Under the pieces are notes generated by a model that ran no database searches, was not told where the DNA came from, and worked only from the letters and a program-made list of their open reading frames with translations. From Phlyctochytrium arcticum (lineage: Eukaryota; Chytridiomycota; Chytridiomycetes; Chytridiales; Chytridiaceae), in contig JAHLKI010000008.1 in assembly GCA_025602905.1 (NCBI GenBank), positions 744,001-808,000 of the forward strand: a DNA stretch of 64,000 nucleotides. Reading direction: 5' to 3'. Shown here piece after piece: positions 1-11,132 of this stretch (positions are counted from its first letter, which is position 1; the number at the start of each line of letters is the position of its first letter). The translations under genes were made by a program, and so were the position numbers.

Positions 1-221
1 ATCATAACCTTAGTTCTGTGAAGATATGTCGTCCTGGAAACGATAACTCACCTCACCGACAGTTTCTCTATTTGCGACATGGCTGTTGTTGTTTGTCCTC
101 CTTCAGACCAAGATCATGAGAGCCGTGTGAACTGTGAATAATTATCAGGAAACTCCACTTGAGTGGCTGTGAATGTGCGTGAGTCCCGAAACAAACAAAT
201 GAGCTGTTACGTTGTTTCCGT

Positions 222-254
222 TGCGTGCGTTGCGTTGCGTTGCGTTGCGTTGCG
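222..254. repeat. TGCGT pentanucleotide microsatellite
   Basis: Near-perfect tandem TGCGT units: one at 222-226, a 4-base unit, four perfect units at 231-250 and a partial one to 254, followed by GAGT repeats. It lies about 180 bases upstream of the SH3 gene start, and a separate short AGAGCCC tandem lies near 345-367. The remainder of bases 1-437 shows no coding feature and presumably holds the 5' UTR and promoter of that gene. Confidence 0.9.
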
Positions 255-437
255 CGAGTGAGTGAGTGTCCCCGGGAGTGACTAGTACTACTACCCAGAG
301 TGAGACCCGGAGACTGCCCCAGAAGGAATTAGGAGCAGAGCCCTTGGAGCCCAGAGCCCAGAGCCCTTTGACGAAGAACAGAACCCCATAATCACGACTA
401 TCGTTGATTGAGTAAGCAAGCGGAGCTACAGTAGCTC

Positions 438-1679
438 ATGGCGTCCGCCAGTGCCAGTGACAAGAGTCCAAGGCACCCAGGCATTCTAAGACAAGATACC
501 CTCCCCATCCCAGGCTCCCTTCTCCAGCAGCGGGCGACGACGGCTTCCACCTTCTTTGACCCATCACCCTTTCTTCTCGACAGTCATGAACCTCAACAAC
601 CCCAACCCCGACGGACCAGTTTCCTGTTACCCCTGCCTACTCCTAGCACGAGACGCCCATCCGCTTCATTAGCGACAGGACTACCACCACTCCCCTCACC
701 GACATTCAGCGAACTGTTTTTCTTGGAAAGTGATCATGGACCAAGTCATATGCAGATGCGTGGCCCGAGTCATCACCACCACCACCATCAGCATATGCAG
801 ACACCACGGATTGTGCTGACGCCTGCTGTGGGTCCATCACGCATCTTTTGGGGGAATGATGATGCTGATGATGATGAAGATGAGGATGATGAGGAGGAGG
901 AGGAGGAGGATGTCGATCAAAAAGACGAGCAAGAAGACACCAAAGAGATACCCCCAGTCAGTGAATCCCTCCACTGCTCATCAACTACTACTACAGATAG
1001 TAGTCCAATAGACGACGGCCCCAGTCGAGCCGCCGAAAGCGACACGGAAGCAGCCCCAAAACCCCATCGAAAAAAAAAGAAACCCCCGAAACTCAAACCA
1101 CAAACCGCATCCAGCCCCTGGCACCTCGAAACAACCCGCAACGGCCTTCACACCTCCTACCTCCAACTCGCCATCGCCTCCCACGCTCCCACCATGCCCG
1201 ACGAAATCGGAATTTCCGTAGGCGACGAATGTGAAATCTATAAACGGTTTCATGATGGATGGATCCACGGTCGGAATCGCTCCACGAACAAAATTGGGAT
1301 TTTTCCGGGTGGGTGTTTGACGTGTCTGACACCGCCGGGGGGGTTACCCCCCTTCATGTCCAGTGCCCTTCGTCAAGATTCCATGATGTCGATGAAATCG
1401 TTTGTCTCGAGTTCCAGTCAGTGGATGTATGGGCCACCTACTGAATCACCCCCCGAGAAATCCGAAACGGGGTCTTATACCATTGAAATCGAAGAAGACG
1501 CCCCAAAACCTACCGCTCGACGACGCCGCCAACAACGAGCCCAAATCCTCAAAAAAGCTGCAATCATGGTCACGGCCATGATCATTGCCTTGACTCTCGT
1601 CCTGGGCCTCGGCGTCGTTCTCGGAGGCCACATTTTTGAAAAACAACATCCTTCATTATGGGCTCATGTGTCTGTTTAA
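438..1679 (+). CDS. SH3-domain protein with C-terminal membrane anchor
   Basis: Intronless 413-residue protein starting at an ATG. The N-terminal half is low complexity: Ser/Pro-rich, a His-rich run near residue 115, then a long Asp/Glu run near 140-165 and a Lys patch near 210. An SH3 domain follows at about residues 240-295, with the typical ALYDY-equivalent strand, the acidic GDE segment, the DGW motif and the GIFP end. A basic patch (ARRRRQQR) precedes a single hydrophobic helix at about 375-398, leaving a tail of roughly a dozen residues. This suggests a tail-anchored or single-pass protein with the SH3 domain in the cytosol. It is not Sho1, which has four helices before its SH3 domain. 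The binding partner cannot be read from the sequence. Confidence 0.85.
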   Translation: MASASASDKSPRHPGILRQDTLPIPGSLLQQRATTASTFFDPSPFLLDSHEPQQPQPRRTSFLLPLPTPSTRRPSASLATGLPPLPSPTFSELFFLESDHGPSHMQMRGPSHHHHHHQHMQTPRIVLTPAVGPSRIFWGNDDADDDEDEDDEEEEEEDVDQKDEQEDTKEIPPVSESLHCSSTTTTDSSPIDDGPSRAAESDTEAAPKPHRKKKKPPKLKPQTASSPWHLETTRNGLHTSYLQLAIASHAPTMPDEIGISVGDECEIYKRFHDGWIHGRNRSTNKIGIFPGGCLTCLTPPGGLPPFMSSALRQDSMMSMKSFVSSSSQWMYGPPTESPPEKSETGSYTIEIEEDAPKPTARRRRQQRAQILKKAAIMVTAMIIALTLVLGLGVVLGGHIFEKQHPSLWAHVSV

Positions 1680-2752
1680 CGTATTTTTATCTGATGCCTC
1701 TTTATGTATCATAGCACTTTTACTTTTTGTGTATATAGAATCGTGCGGAATTTATTTTTTTGCAATATAGGAAATGCATCAAGAATCAACTCACTACCTC
1801 CTCAAACTTTTTGTTCGCAATAAAATGATCAAAGGGCGGGTCCCCGCATTTCTATCCCAGACTAAAAAATCCTCTCTCGCTCCAAAAACAACAAACAATC
1901 CATAAATTCTACTACCACCCCCCCACTGTAAACCATCAATCTATAGCAAGAATCACCGTATATATACACGGCAGTTCGTCCAAAACCTCCTTCCACCGTC
2001 ATGTCAATATATACATTCGTTCATATTCAGTTTCCCTAATTCATCATGGTGTGCGTTACAGCAGTTACTCCAGGTGCTCATATAGGTTGCAGAAAAGGTA
2101 TTTTACTGAATTTCCAATTACAAAAAAGAGATGTGAGGCATAACTGTTCTTGACGGTATATATATAAATCGGTCCGTAAATGCTAGTAGGTTGACCTCGC
2201 ACACAAACTTTTGGGTATGATACATGGATATCCAAAACTTGGGCCGAAAGAGAACGCAAACGACCGTTTTTCCGCTTTTGCAAAAAAAAAAAAAAAAATG
2301 TTGCGAGGTGGTGGGTAAAAACTGAAAATTCGTCCCATCGCATCACAGAGTCTGACGAATACTGGTTTCTTCAAACGATTTCGATATATCCTGGCGTTTG
2401 ACTCCTGCACCTTGAATGGTCGTATGTCGTATCCCCATGCCCAATGATTCGTAAGGTATTACAGGTGAAATGTATGGTTTTTTTTTGGATGGTATTTTTT
2501 GCATATTCTTGACTGTATCCACCAACAAAAAAACCCACCTGCAAAATTCCGAGGGGTTCCAACAAAACCAAGTTCATTTTTTTGGCAGATGTGTGTGTGT
2601 GCAGTCAAGAAATGGAAAGGGGGAGCGGAAATCCGAATAACTCGCTTATCCGATCAGGAATCTCTTTTACCCTAATAACCCTCCCTACAAGAATCGCTCA
2701 AATGAATTCAAAATGCAAAATACAAATTGTGTACAAACCCAATTTATCTCAA
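1680..2752. other. Intergenic region between convergent genes
   Basis: About 1.1 kb between the ends of the SH3 gene and the HAD phosphatase gene. It is AT-rich with homopolymer A and T runs (for example a 17-base A run near 2282-2298) and scattered short open frames without recognisable domains or splice-linked structure. I see 3' UTR-like sequence only. Confidence 0.6.
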
Positions 2753-3759
2753 TCAATCCCGTGAAATTTGCTCCATAATCGCATCAACTGCTGCCGCAAA
2801 ATCCGCAAATACCGCAGTGGGGACCACCCCTTTCCTCTCTTCATCCCCCTCCCCATATTTCCCCGTCCGGACCAATATACCCCTCATCCCAACCGCAATC
2901 GCTCCCCCCACATCATCCCATACATCATCGCCAATCATCACCCCCTCGTCCGGACTCACCCCCATATCACCCACCACCCTCCGAAAAAACGATGCAGAGG
3001 GTTTTCCGATCACTGTTGCCTGGGTCTCCGTAGCGTATTCTAACGCGGCGATAAAGGGGCCCGGACCGAGTGAGAGGCCGGTTGATGTAGCTACGTATCG
3101 AGATTTATGGATTGCAATGAGGGGAGACCCCTCTTTGATTAATCGAAACGCTTCATTCATCTAAATTCCCATTTAAGACCCGCTTTTGTTTTTTTTTGAG
3201 AGGGGAGTGTACCTTTGAATAGTGGAATGAAGAAGGACTTAGACCCACGACAACCGCATTCGGATGTTCCGTCTCGACTCCCTCAAATTCGGTCAGGGCT
3301 TCATCTTCGAGTAACAGTAACGGTCTAAGATTTCGGGATTGGATAGCGTGTTTTGTCGCCGTGAGTGATGTGAAGATCTATCCCTATCATCAGTACACAT
3401 ATCACAAAAAAGATCTTGTTTATATTAACCTCTTCTGAGTGGATATCAAACCCCATCCCCTGTAATTTCCTCACCAACGACTTTCCCGATTCTTTCGTCG
3501 TATTGGAACAAAACCGAATCTACATAATCATCAGTTCGCCGGGGAATCACCATAAGAAACGAAATGTCCATACCTTGACTCCTGAATCTCGGAGTTTTTG
3601 GAGTGCGGGGATGGCATTGGGAGTTGGGGTCGTGTCGATATGGAGTGTGCTGTTTTCGTAAAAGGGTTAATAGGTTTGGGGTTTTAGGTAAGGGGGAAAA
3701 GAAGGATTGTCATACCCGCTCAAGTCGATCAAAACTCCAGAGATTTTGCGTTGATTCAT
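2753..3759 (-). CDS. HAD-superfamily phosphatase, HDHD2/LHPP type
   Basis: Five exons (3759-3716, 3649-3574, 3519-3430, 3377-3213, 3160-2753) join in phase to 260 residues, the usual length of HDHD2. The family is a class IIA haloacid dehalogenase; relatives dephosphorylate small phospho-compounds or phospho-lysine/histidine. HAD motif I is at residues 11-16 as VLIDLSGT, where the second Asp of the canonical DxD is Ser, as in animal HDHD2. Motif II is the SNTT at about 46-49, and the motif IV region is IGDDVWDD near residue 218. The start is the ATG at 3759, directly before the conserved ISGVLIDLSG; no other start fits. It is divergent from the small membrane-protein gene, 257 bases apart. 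The substrate is unknown. Confidence 0.9.
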
Positions 3760-4016
3760 ATTTTGGGGAAAAATTCGCAAAAGGTCATGACCTCACGACT
3801 TTTTGATCGAGAAGCCCCTGCCAAAAAGAGAGACTGATCCAAACATCTTTTGGAAGAAAAAGGAGACCAATGTCAAAAACAACACTCCAACAACAACGAA
3901 ATATCTGGCCACTCCCCCAACACACTCTCCTGCAGGTAAAACTTCTCCTTATGCGAAACGTTAAACACGCCTAAAAAACAAACTTTGACAAGACCCTACA
4001 GAGGTCATCCTCCACA
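3760..4016. promoter_or_regulatory. Putative bidirectional promoter
   Basis: A 257-base spacer separates the divergent starts of the HAD phosphatase (minus) and the small membrane protein (plus). No defined TATA box or factor site is evident; the assignment rests on gene orientation and spacing only. Confidence 0.4.
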
Positions 4017-4555
4017 ATGTCCACCTTAACCACCGACTCGGCCGCTCTGATAACCCACTACATGCAAGTCTACCCACCCGTCAAAACCTTCATCACAGCA
4101 TCCGCCCTCCTCTCTCTACTCCCGCTCACACTCTTTGTGGGGTGGGTGGGGATCAGTAGTGCCTGTACGCTCTTATTTGCCCGTAAGTCCCACATTTCCT
4201 ATTTCATATAATGTTGAGAGTACTACTGATGACAACATTGGTTTAGTGATTAGCTCGCTGATTGTGGAATCGACTCTCGTCTCAGTCGGATTCTTTATCC
4301 TCCTTCCCATCGAACTCTTCATTTTCACGATTGCGGGAGTTGCGGCACTGGTCCGATATGGAGGGGGCGAGTATGGTGATGTTGTCGAACGGGGAGTTCA
4401 ACGGTACGTATTCTATATCATTTATTTTACGATGCAGGGAATTGAGATTTTTTTGTAGGGTGTGGGATGGGGCGGAAATGGTGCAGCGGCGAGTCAAGGA
4501 CCGCTTTGGGAAGACTGTTACGACTTCTATTGTAAAGGATGATAAAGACGATTGA
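4017..4555 (+). CDS. Small membrane protein, possibly promethin/LDAF1-like
   Basis: Three exons (4017-4182, 4247-4403, 4459-4555) join in phase to 139 residues. Two long hydrophobic stretches, at about residues 21-50 and 57-88, look like paired membrane hairpins. They are followed by an amphipathic, charged C-terminal tail (about 105-139). Size, double-hairpin layout and the GFFILLPIELF-like second hairpin resemble the promethin/LDAF1 family (yeast Ldo/Osw5), which works with seipin at ER sites of lipid-droplet formation. That assignment is inference from layout; no diagnostic motif is certain. The reading frame and splice sites are secure. Confidence 0.75.
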
Positions 4556-6472
4556 ATGAAAGATTCTTGGATTTTTTTGTATGTATATATTTTTGTTAAA
4601 GAAGAACGGGTTTGAGGTTGTAAATTTTTTTTTTCGGAAGGACGTCTACCTGCGCACAGACCTTTTTCGCCTTTCGGTACATTTACCGTGAAGCGGGGGG
4701 GTTTGTACCTCACAAATTGATCTTTTCTAGATTCACTTGTGGAAAATATACTGCATTTCTACAATGTTGGGGGAAGATTGGGTGCCCGGATGAGGAAAGT
4801 GGAAGAAGATTTTAGCCTGAGACCTTTCCACCCCATCAGAGATACTTGTTACATATCTGTCAAGAAACAAACTTGAGACCTTCCCAGACGGATTTTTTGG
4901 ATTCAATTTCTGGACAATATTGTGTGCTGTATGCCTTTCGGTAACATTTTAGAAGAAGAAGAAGAAGGGGGGTTACCCGAGATGCAAAAAAAAACTGCAT
5001 ATTCTCATTGCTGTCAGACCCCATCGGAGAGGCGTTTTGCTTCATATGACTGGACATTGCAGATGGAGCCAGCGTGGAGAAAACATCCTGCAGAGTAAAA
5101 ACTATAGCTTTCAACCATTGTCGGAAAAGATCGGATGTGAACCGGACCTTGTTGCTGAAAGGTTATCTTGGAGACAAAAAAGTTCGATCGGTCTGGGTAA
5201 AAATCGTCACAGCCCAGATCTGGTCTTGCCTCACTTTTCCAACCAGATTTCCAACCAGATTTCCATCTCAGATATTGTAAAAGGTTAGTGTTGATATATG
5301 GGGCATCTTGACCACGACCCTACGATCAAAAAAATAATAATACCCAAACAAAAGAAATGTCTTTTTGCTCACGAGTTCTCTGTAATGATCTTGTGGGAAC
5401 TGCGTGAAGGAGGAAAATAATTGTTTATAAAACCTTGTTGGTGAGAGTTTGCGAAATAACAATAAAAAAATCACGCTGTCCAGACCGAAGCTGACGCGTT
5501 ACGCGTGTGAAAAGATGAGTCGCTTTCCCAGCCAGATCCTTGCGCCGATGGGCAAGACCCGTACTAACGACCGCCGTCGACAAGACGAGGAGTGCGAGAT
5601 ACATAGATGGTACAAGAAGCAAGAAACTTGGTTGGGGGGCCCACGCAGGCCCCATCCTCCCGTGTCTGTAAACAGGTTTAAGCGCGCGTAATTACAGTGG
5701 TAACTTGATCGCTAAAACGGTTTTTCATTATATAAATGCGACATACTGGGCCATTTTGGGAATAGGGGTCGACCCTTTACGGATCACCACCCAAAAAAAA
5801 GTTTCGCCCAACCGAACGAACCCAACCAAGCAAAATACAGTTCCGATGGAACGTCGGGGGTTCTTTTTTGGCTAGCACTAGACTGGGCCGAAGCGAAGCA
5901 AAAGTGTCTTCTCTCTCGCGAGATGGCAACAACGACCCCTCCAGAGTGGAGTTGGCCAAAAAAAAATAACGAAAGGTATGTCGCTAATGTGTCAAAAAGT
6001 ATAAAGGTAGCTAGCTCTCTTCAAGCACACACGTCGCGGACAACAACACCCCCCCTTATAACCCGTATATCCTCTTCTTTCATTGGCAAGCCTCTCAGTG
6101 GCACTTTTGACCTTTGAAATTCCCCCTTCAATCGCCCTATTCTTTGCGACCCAAGATATATATTCGTCATACGAGTACTCCACTTTTGCCAGCCCCTTGC
6201 AAAAATAAACTAATCGCATCACGCATCACGACCGTGAACGGGCACCAAGGACCCTTGCCGTATATATTCACCTCGCCGTCAACCGAAAAACGTCGTCTAT
6301 TCATTCCCAGCTTCTTGATTCAATCGCTTTTTGACTATACTTTTTTTTTTCTTGGCATCATCACACATACACGTACTTGGATACCAAAGTGCCGCTGAAG
6401 ACTCTTTTTTTTGGAGACATCAACAGACGTCGTCACCACTCCCGTACTTGACAAGTTATAAAGACAAAGTAT
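4556..6472. other. Gene-free region of 1.9 kb
   Basis: No open frame here gives a recognisable domain or links to another through splice sites. Visible features are homopolymer runs and a short direct duplication of a 14-base unit (TTCCAACCAGATTT-like) near 5238-5265. Pyrimidine-rich sequence before 6473 is probably the promoter and 5' UTR of the downstream gene. Confidence 0.55.
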
Positions 6473-7288
6473 ATGGCTCCCCTCCACCATGATGGCCGTG
6501 ACCCGTTAAAGCAACTTGCCGCCGCCCTCCGTGCCAAGCGAGTTGATCAGGCGTCAGTGTATTCTGCACCCAGTGGGCCAGTGACCTCTCAGAAACAACA
6601 CAGTAAATACTTTTCGCTATCGGCTACATTGCATCGGTCAAGTCGAACCAAGGAGTCATCCAAAGACAGTAAAGCAACCAACAACATCCATGTCCATAAA
6701 CGTTCATCTCCCAACGCGACAGCGACTCCGTCCCCAGCAACCTCTCCCGCTTCCACCTCCCCCCGCGGATCCATCACATCCATAGAGTTTTTCCGCGCCC
6801 GACAACAAAACCGGATTCGTCCCGCATCCGCAACCTCATCGCTCTCCTCCAGCTCCCCATCTTCCTCATCATCTTCCCTGGCTACCCTCAATGCGCAGTC
6901 AGCGTCGTCGTCCTTGTCGGATGTGTCGGTGCACGCGTACCCTCCCCCCGACACCACCAACGACTTTGTAGGAGGAGGTAACGGGTGGAATTCGCAACAC
7001 TCTTATCCATCGCCTGCCTCTTCCCACGCTTCATCATCCCACCGCAAACCACCTCCTACGAACCGGGTCTTTCGACCCCGCTCCATCTCCGATACAGTCA
7101 AAGTAGTTTATACCACATCCTGTCCAGGTCGCCCAACTTCAGCCTCCTCCGCACCCTGCTCTCGCCGCGTCTCCTTTGGCGCCAGCATCGTCTTTATCTT
7201 TGACAAGGCCGAAGCCCCAGCAACGCGGGCGGAAAGTGTCGTCAGCTTGAATTGCGGGACCCCCACTACATCCATTCGGTGTTGTTGA
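6473..7288 (+). CDS. Ser/Pro-rich disordered protein with RVSF motif
   Basis: Intronless 271-residue protein from the ATG at 6473. The N-terminal 30 residues (PLKQLAAALRAKR) may form a short amphipathic helix. Residues about 70-210 are Ser/Thr/Pro-rich low complexity. The C-terminal part is better structured, with FRPRSISDTVKVVYTT followed by SRRVSFGASIVFIFD. RRVSF matches the RVxF docking motif by which many regulatory subunits bind protein phosphatase 1, and the following hydrophobic strand is compatible with such a site. I recognise no family. The gene has no antisense or splice complication, and codon-like bias supports it as real, but function is unknown. Confidence 0.65.
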   Translation: MAPLHHDGRDPLKQLAAALRAKRVDQASVYSAPSGPVTSQKQHSKYFSLSATLHRSSRTKESSKDSKATNNIHVHKRSSPNATATPSPATSPASTSPRGSITSIEFFRARQQNRIRPASATSSLSSSSPSSSSSSLATLNAQSASSSLSDVSVHAYPPPDTTNDFVGGGNGWNSQHSYPSPASSHASSSHRKPPPTNRVFRPRSISDTVKVVYTTSCPGRPTSASSAPCSRRVSFGASIVFIFDKAEAPATRAESVVSLNCGTPTTSIRCC

Positions 7289-7535
7289 CTTCAACTTTAT
7301 CCTTTCTTCTTCTTCTTCTTGTTTGATTTCCTTCTTTAGTTTTTTCTCGGGCAATGCAAAACTTTTTTTGTCCAGTTTATACACTTTTTTTTTCTGATTT
7401 CACACATGCATATACACACATTTCACTTCAAATTTTTTGCGGTTTTCAAAGAGCTGTCTCCTGATTGACGTGTACTACACGTAAATATCATCGGAATTTC
7501 CATTGTCCAATAGGAACCATGTAACATGCAATAGC

Positions 7536-8760
7536 TCATATCCGCCCTTCCCGATGCCACGCATCCAGCCGTAATTGTCCTTCATTCCACCACTTATGTC
7601 CCATCTTTGTATACGCATAGCCGAACGCAGCCCCACCCAAATGGGCGGCATGGTCAAAGAATTGCCATCCACAGGCAAGACCGGCAACATCGACACCGAC
7701 CAGGAACGGGACGAGATCGCCCATGGTGAAGCGCATACCTGGAATAAATATGATGCTGACGGGTAGTTGGGGAAGGATCGTGGCCATGCTAATAAAATGT
7801 TCAATATGTGGTAGGTGATCAAGATGGATCGGAGGGGACTCACCCAGCAATAATGGCCCAGACAGCTCCACTCGCTCCCAAACTCGGTTTTGCCTTTCTG
7901 ATATTAAAGGAAGAGAGCAAATGCGAGGCAAAAGAAGCCAGAACTGCCGCTGACAAATACACTGCCGTCATTTCCTCCCATGACCCGAGTGCATGGTCCT
8001 GAAAGATGGGTGCGAATCCGTACAATGCATACATGTTGAATGCAAAATGCATAAAACTCTCATGACTGAATGCCGAGGTTAAAAGGGTATAAGATCGGCC
8101 GGACAGTGGGTGATGCGTGAAATGACGCATCATGAAGGATTGGAGGGAGGGCGCCCGCCATGCTAGGAAGACCAAGGCGTTTAACCCGATAATGGCATAG
8201 ACGGTCCGTTGAGAGGTCCGAGATCGATTCCATTCGTCTTGAATCATTCCCTTGACTCGCAGCATAGGCTCAGGTATCCATGATGCTCCTGAACCTTGAT
8301 TGAACCCCCGTTGACTCCCAAAGAGTTGCTCCAGGGAAATGAATGAACGTATATCCTGACTCTTCCACCGCTCTTGGGCTCGGTAATAAGACGCAGCCCC
8401 AAAACTGGCCACGACTATCCCTGCTGTAAACAGGGCTGGACGGAGAATGGTGCGTTGATTGTAGGAATGCCATTCCCCATCTTCTTGGTGGTCGGATTCA
8501 GATCTGGGGTGGGATGGGTTTACTGGGTCGTTGATGTGGGATGATGAAGGGAGTGGGGGGAGGGATCCTGCTGGTACGGGTCGAATGCGGCCAATTGCTT
8601 GACGAGGATGGGGACGGTCATTGCCGGTTGGAGCGGACCGGATGAAGCGGAGAGGATTAGGAAAAGACCTTGTTGGAGATGCATATATGGGGTCCAGAGA
8701 AGCAGCAAGTGGTCTTATTGAAGGGAGCCGTCGACAACAACGGATTGTTATAGGCAACAT
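7536..8760 (-). CDS. Mitochondrial rhomboid protease (PARL/Pcp1 type)
   Basis: Two exons (8760-7844, 7788-7536) join to 389 residues. This family of serine proteases cleaves substrates within the inner mitochondrial membrane; yeast Pcp1 processes Mgm1 and Ccp1, and PARL is the animal form. The Arg-rich, acid-poor N-terminus (MLPITIRCCRRLPSIRPL) looks like a mitochondrial presequence. A first helix near 110-130 precedes the rhomboid core. The catalytic Ser lies in GASGA near residue 297, just before the intron, and the catalytic His in AAHLGG near 360. The HFNMYAL-type helix and the early loop are also present. A longer reading frame upstream begins at a non-ATG codon, so the ATG at 8760 was chosen. 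Confidence 0.93.
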
Positions 8761-9023
8761 TTTCGAAGTTTGCAATTAGATCGGGCATTCAAAATTCAAA
8801 TTCCGCCGGATTTTGCCGTCAACACCGTCCTAACCCTAACAACTGCGCAATATGCGCAGCAGGTCGTTTGAAACCAATGTCCTTTCTGACTAACGTTACG
8901 GAAGAGCAATGGGGGAAAGTACAGGTTTATTAAAGAATAAAGTACTTGCCGTCTGAATTTGAAGTTATACAAAAAGTGAAAAAAAAGCATTCCGAGTGAA
9001 AAAAAACAACCCCCCAAAAGCTA

Positions 9024-10662
9024 TCAAGCTGCCATGCCCTTGTAGTACTCCAAGGCCTTACGAATGGGCTGGATGACGGGTTCCTCCATATTAGGTAGAA
9101 CCTTGCTCACCAACTCAAACAATGGAATCATCACAAACCCAATAAAGCCTACTTGGGCGCTAGCTTTCGTGACCTTTTGGCGATCCATAAAGGGTGCAAA
9201 GGGAAGTCCTTCTTCCTTTTCCCGGTCAGACTGTGAGAAGAATTCCTCAAGGAGGGAATCGACCCATGGCTCAGATACATGCTTGGGACGGACCTCGTTG
9301 GAGATATCCGCGCATTTAACAATCATTTGCAGCAACAGACTGCGCTGAGCGGAGTCGTCGTAGTTGAAACCGGCCTCGGCGTAGCCCTTGAACCGGGTCA
9401 TGATTTCACCGTGTTTGGCCATATCCGTAGCCAAGATGCACGCAATAATCTGTTTGCGGGCCTCGCGGGAATCGGTTTCGGACAGATTGCTCAAAATGTT
9501 GGTATCCTCTCCCTTCAAGATCGTGAACAGTACGGCTGCGTGGTGATTTTCCAGAGGAGACACGTCGTTGTAGATGATGGAGAGCTCGCTTTTAGCGTTG
9601 ACTTGATATGCATTGTTGAAACCAGGGTGATCCAAGTCGTGGCCGATACAAGCGACCAGAAGAATCAACTTTTCCAGGGGTTGAAGCTTCTTGTGAACTT
9701 CAGTGACGTGTAAAAGTCCGTACATCTGAAATGAATTATCTATTAGCCTTTTGCAAAATGCGGCTATCAAGTAGGATAAACTTTCACCATACCATTTGCG
9801 TCACGCAGAAACAATGCCGAAAGTTATGAAATGGATTGTTGTTATAGCTGCTGCGCACACACTGTAGGAACCCGTCCATGTTGCTCTGGTCAATCTTGTA
9901 CGTTTCCATCAGGCCAAACTCTTCAAACATGCACTGTAATAGCGCTGCCATTTCATGTTCCTGCCATTGCCAAATGTCGAAGGTAGGATGCTTCAAATGT
10001 TGCATCACTTCAGGCTGGAAAGCAGGCTGAGCTGGCTTGGGAGCTGACGGTGCTGTGGTGGACTTTTGAACACGTCGCGAAGATGGCATACCACTGGCAG
10101 GATGCGTTGCTGCTGTGCTGCTCTATACTCGGCGGCTCCAATGAGTTGACATGCCAGAGACGCATCTAGAAATCACATACCTGGGCGTCAGGTTTGGACC
10201 CATGCGAGTGTGTCGTCGTCGATGATGAGCCATTCAGCTTGATTGCCTCAATTTTTTCCTTCAGTTTGTTTATATCGCTGAGGATCGCGGATACTTGATC
10301 GTCACCCAGATCAGTGGCGCTACTAGCTTCGAGTATGAATGCCGCTGTACACACAAGACACACACAAGACAGTGTTCAGCCTTTGCATTTCATCCTGAAT
10401 CTTCTTGCACGCGTGTTTACAGACCTTTTTTGATCTCCAAACGATACCGGCTCTCTGGCCCATTGGCTGGAATATGAGGTCCGATGGGCAACAGTCCGCC
10501 ATCCGACGAGTATAATTTCAAGACTATGTTTGACGTCGTGTCTGGCACATCAGCCGCTGCGCAAAACTGGGATCGGACTTCACCCAAACTCAATGCGGGG
10601 GATATGCGGAGAGCCTCGCTGCTACCGTTGGGCAGAGTGATGTACACATTGTAAGAATCCAT
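9024..10662 (-). CDS. PDE9-like cyclic-nucleotide phosphodiesterase
   Basis: Four exons (10662-10425, 10344-10181, 10122-9793, 9725-9024) join in phase to 477 residues. Class I phosphodiesterases hydrolyse cAMP or cGMP to the 5' monophosphate. The catalytic domain at about 155-470 has the metal site HNFRH, HDLDHPG and the later CADISN aspartate. The order of conserved blocks (NNPFHNFRHCFC, YNDVSPLENHH, ISNEVRP, QSDREKEEGLPFAPFMDR) is closest to animal PDE9A, a high-affinity cGMP enzyme. The N-terminal 80 residues also resemble the short N-terminal region of PDE9A, including an IPANGPES-type end, followed by a short coiled-coil. The start could be earlier (ATG at 10734 in the same frame). Nucleotide preference cannot be proved from sequence alone. 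Confidence 0.93.
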
Positions 10663-10852
10663 ATTTGCCTTAACTTGACGGAAGCCCCTCGGGAGCAGTT
10701 GCGGGACGAAAGTTTTGGAGCTTACGCAATTCAATCGAGGAAGCCTGGTCGTTTGTCAAAGTCTGCCAAAGATCCACCCGAATGACTTTCTTGGTCGAAT
10801 GCAGAAGGACAGTTTCGAAGGAATATAGATGATTTCCGGCACTCGGGTACGA

Positions 10853-10876
10853 GGGGGGGGGGGGGGGGGGGGGGGG
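10853..10876. repeat. Uninterrupted run of 24 G
   Basis: Twenty-four consecutive G bases on the plus strand, about 190 bases upstream of the phosphodiesterase start; the transcribed strand of that gene would read poly-C if included in its 5' leader. Such a run is prone to length variation and to G-quadruplex formation. Assembly error in the exact count is possible. Confidence 0.85.
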
Positions 10877-11105
10877 AGAGAAGCTCGCGTTTACCTTCAC
10901 CTCTCCACACCTCAAGGTTTACTTGGTGCTACTGACCCTGGAATAGATGCGGCTTTCGTTTGGTACGTATTATTGTGTTGCATTCAGATGCTGATTCAGT
11001 CAAGCTCATTGACTCATTTAAAGTTTCTTCTAAACTCGAAATTGGAGACAAAAGCCAGGATTGGCAAAAGGGGCTCTGGCTGAGTTTGGCTTACATACGA
11101 TTCTC

Positions 11106-11132
11106 CACTTGCACCACTTGCACCACTTGCAC
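11106..11132. repeat. Three perfect 9-base repeats (CACTTGCAC)
   Basis: Three head-to-tail copies of CACTTGCAC between the divergent phosphodiesterase and deacetylase genes. The function is unknown; it may be a small minisatellite or clustered factor sites. Confidence 0.85.

Noticed and set aside
8761..8775. N-terminal extension of the rhomboid protease
   Set aside because: The longer frame begins with TTG, not ATG; the ATG at 8760 gives a good mitochondrial presequence.
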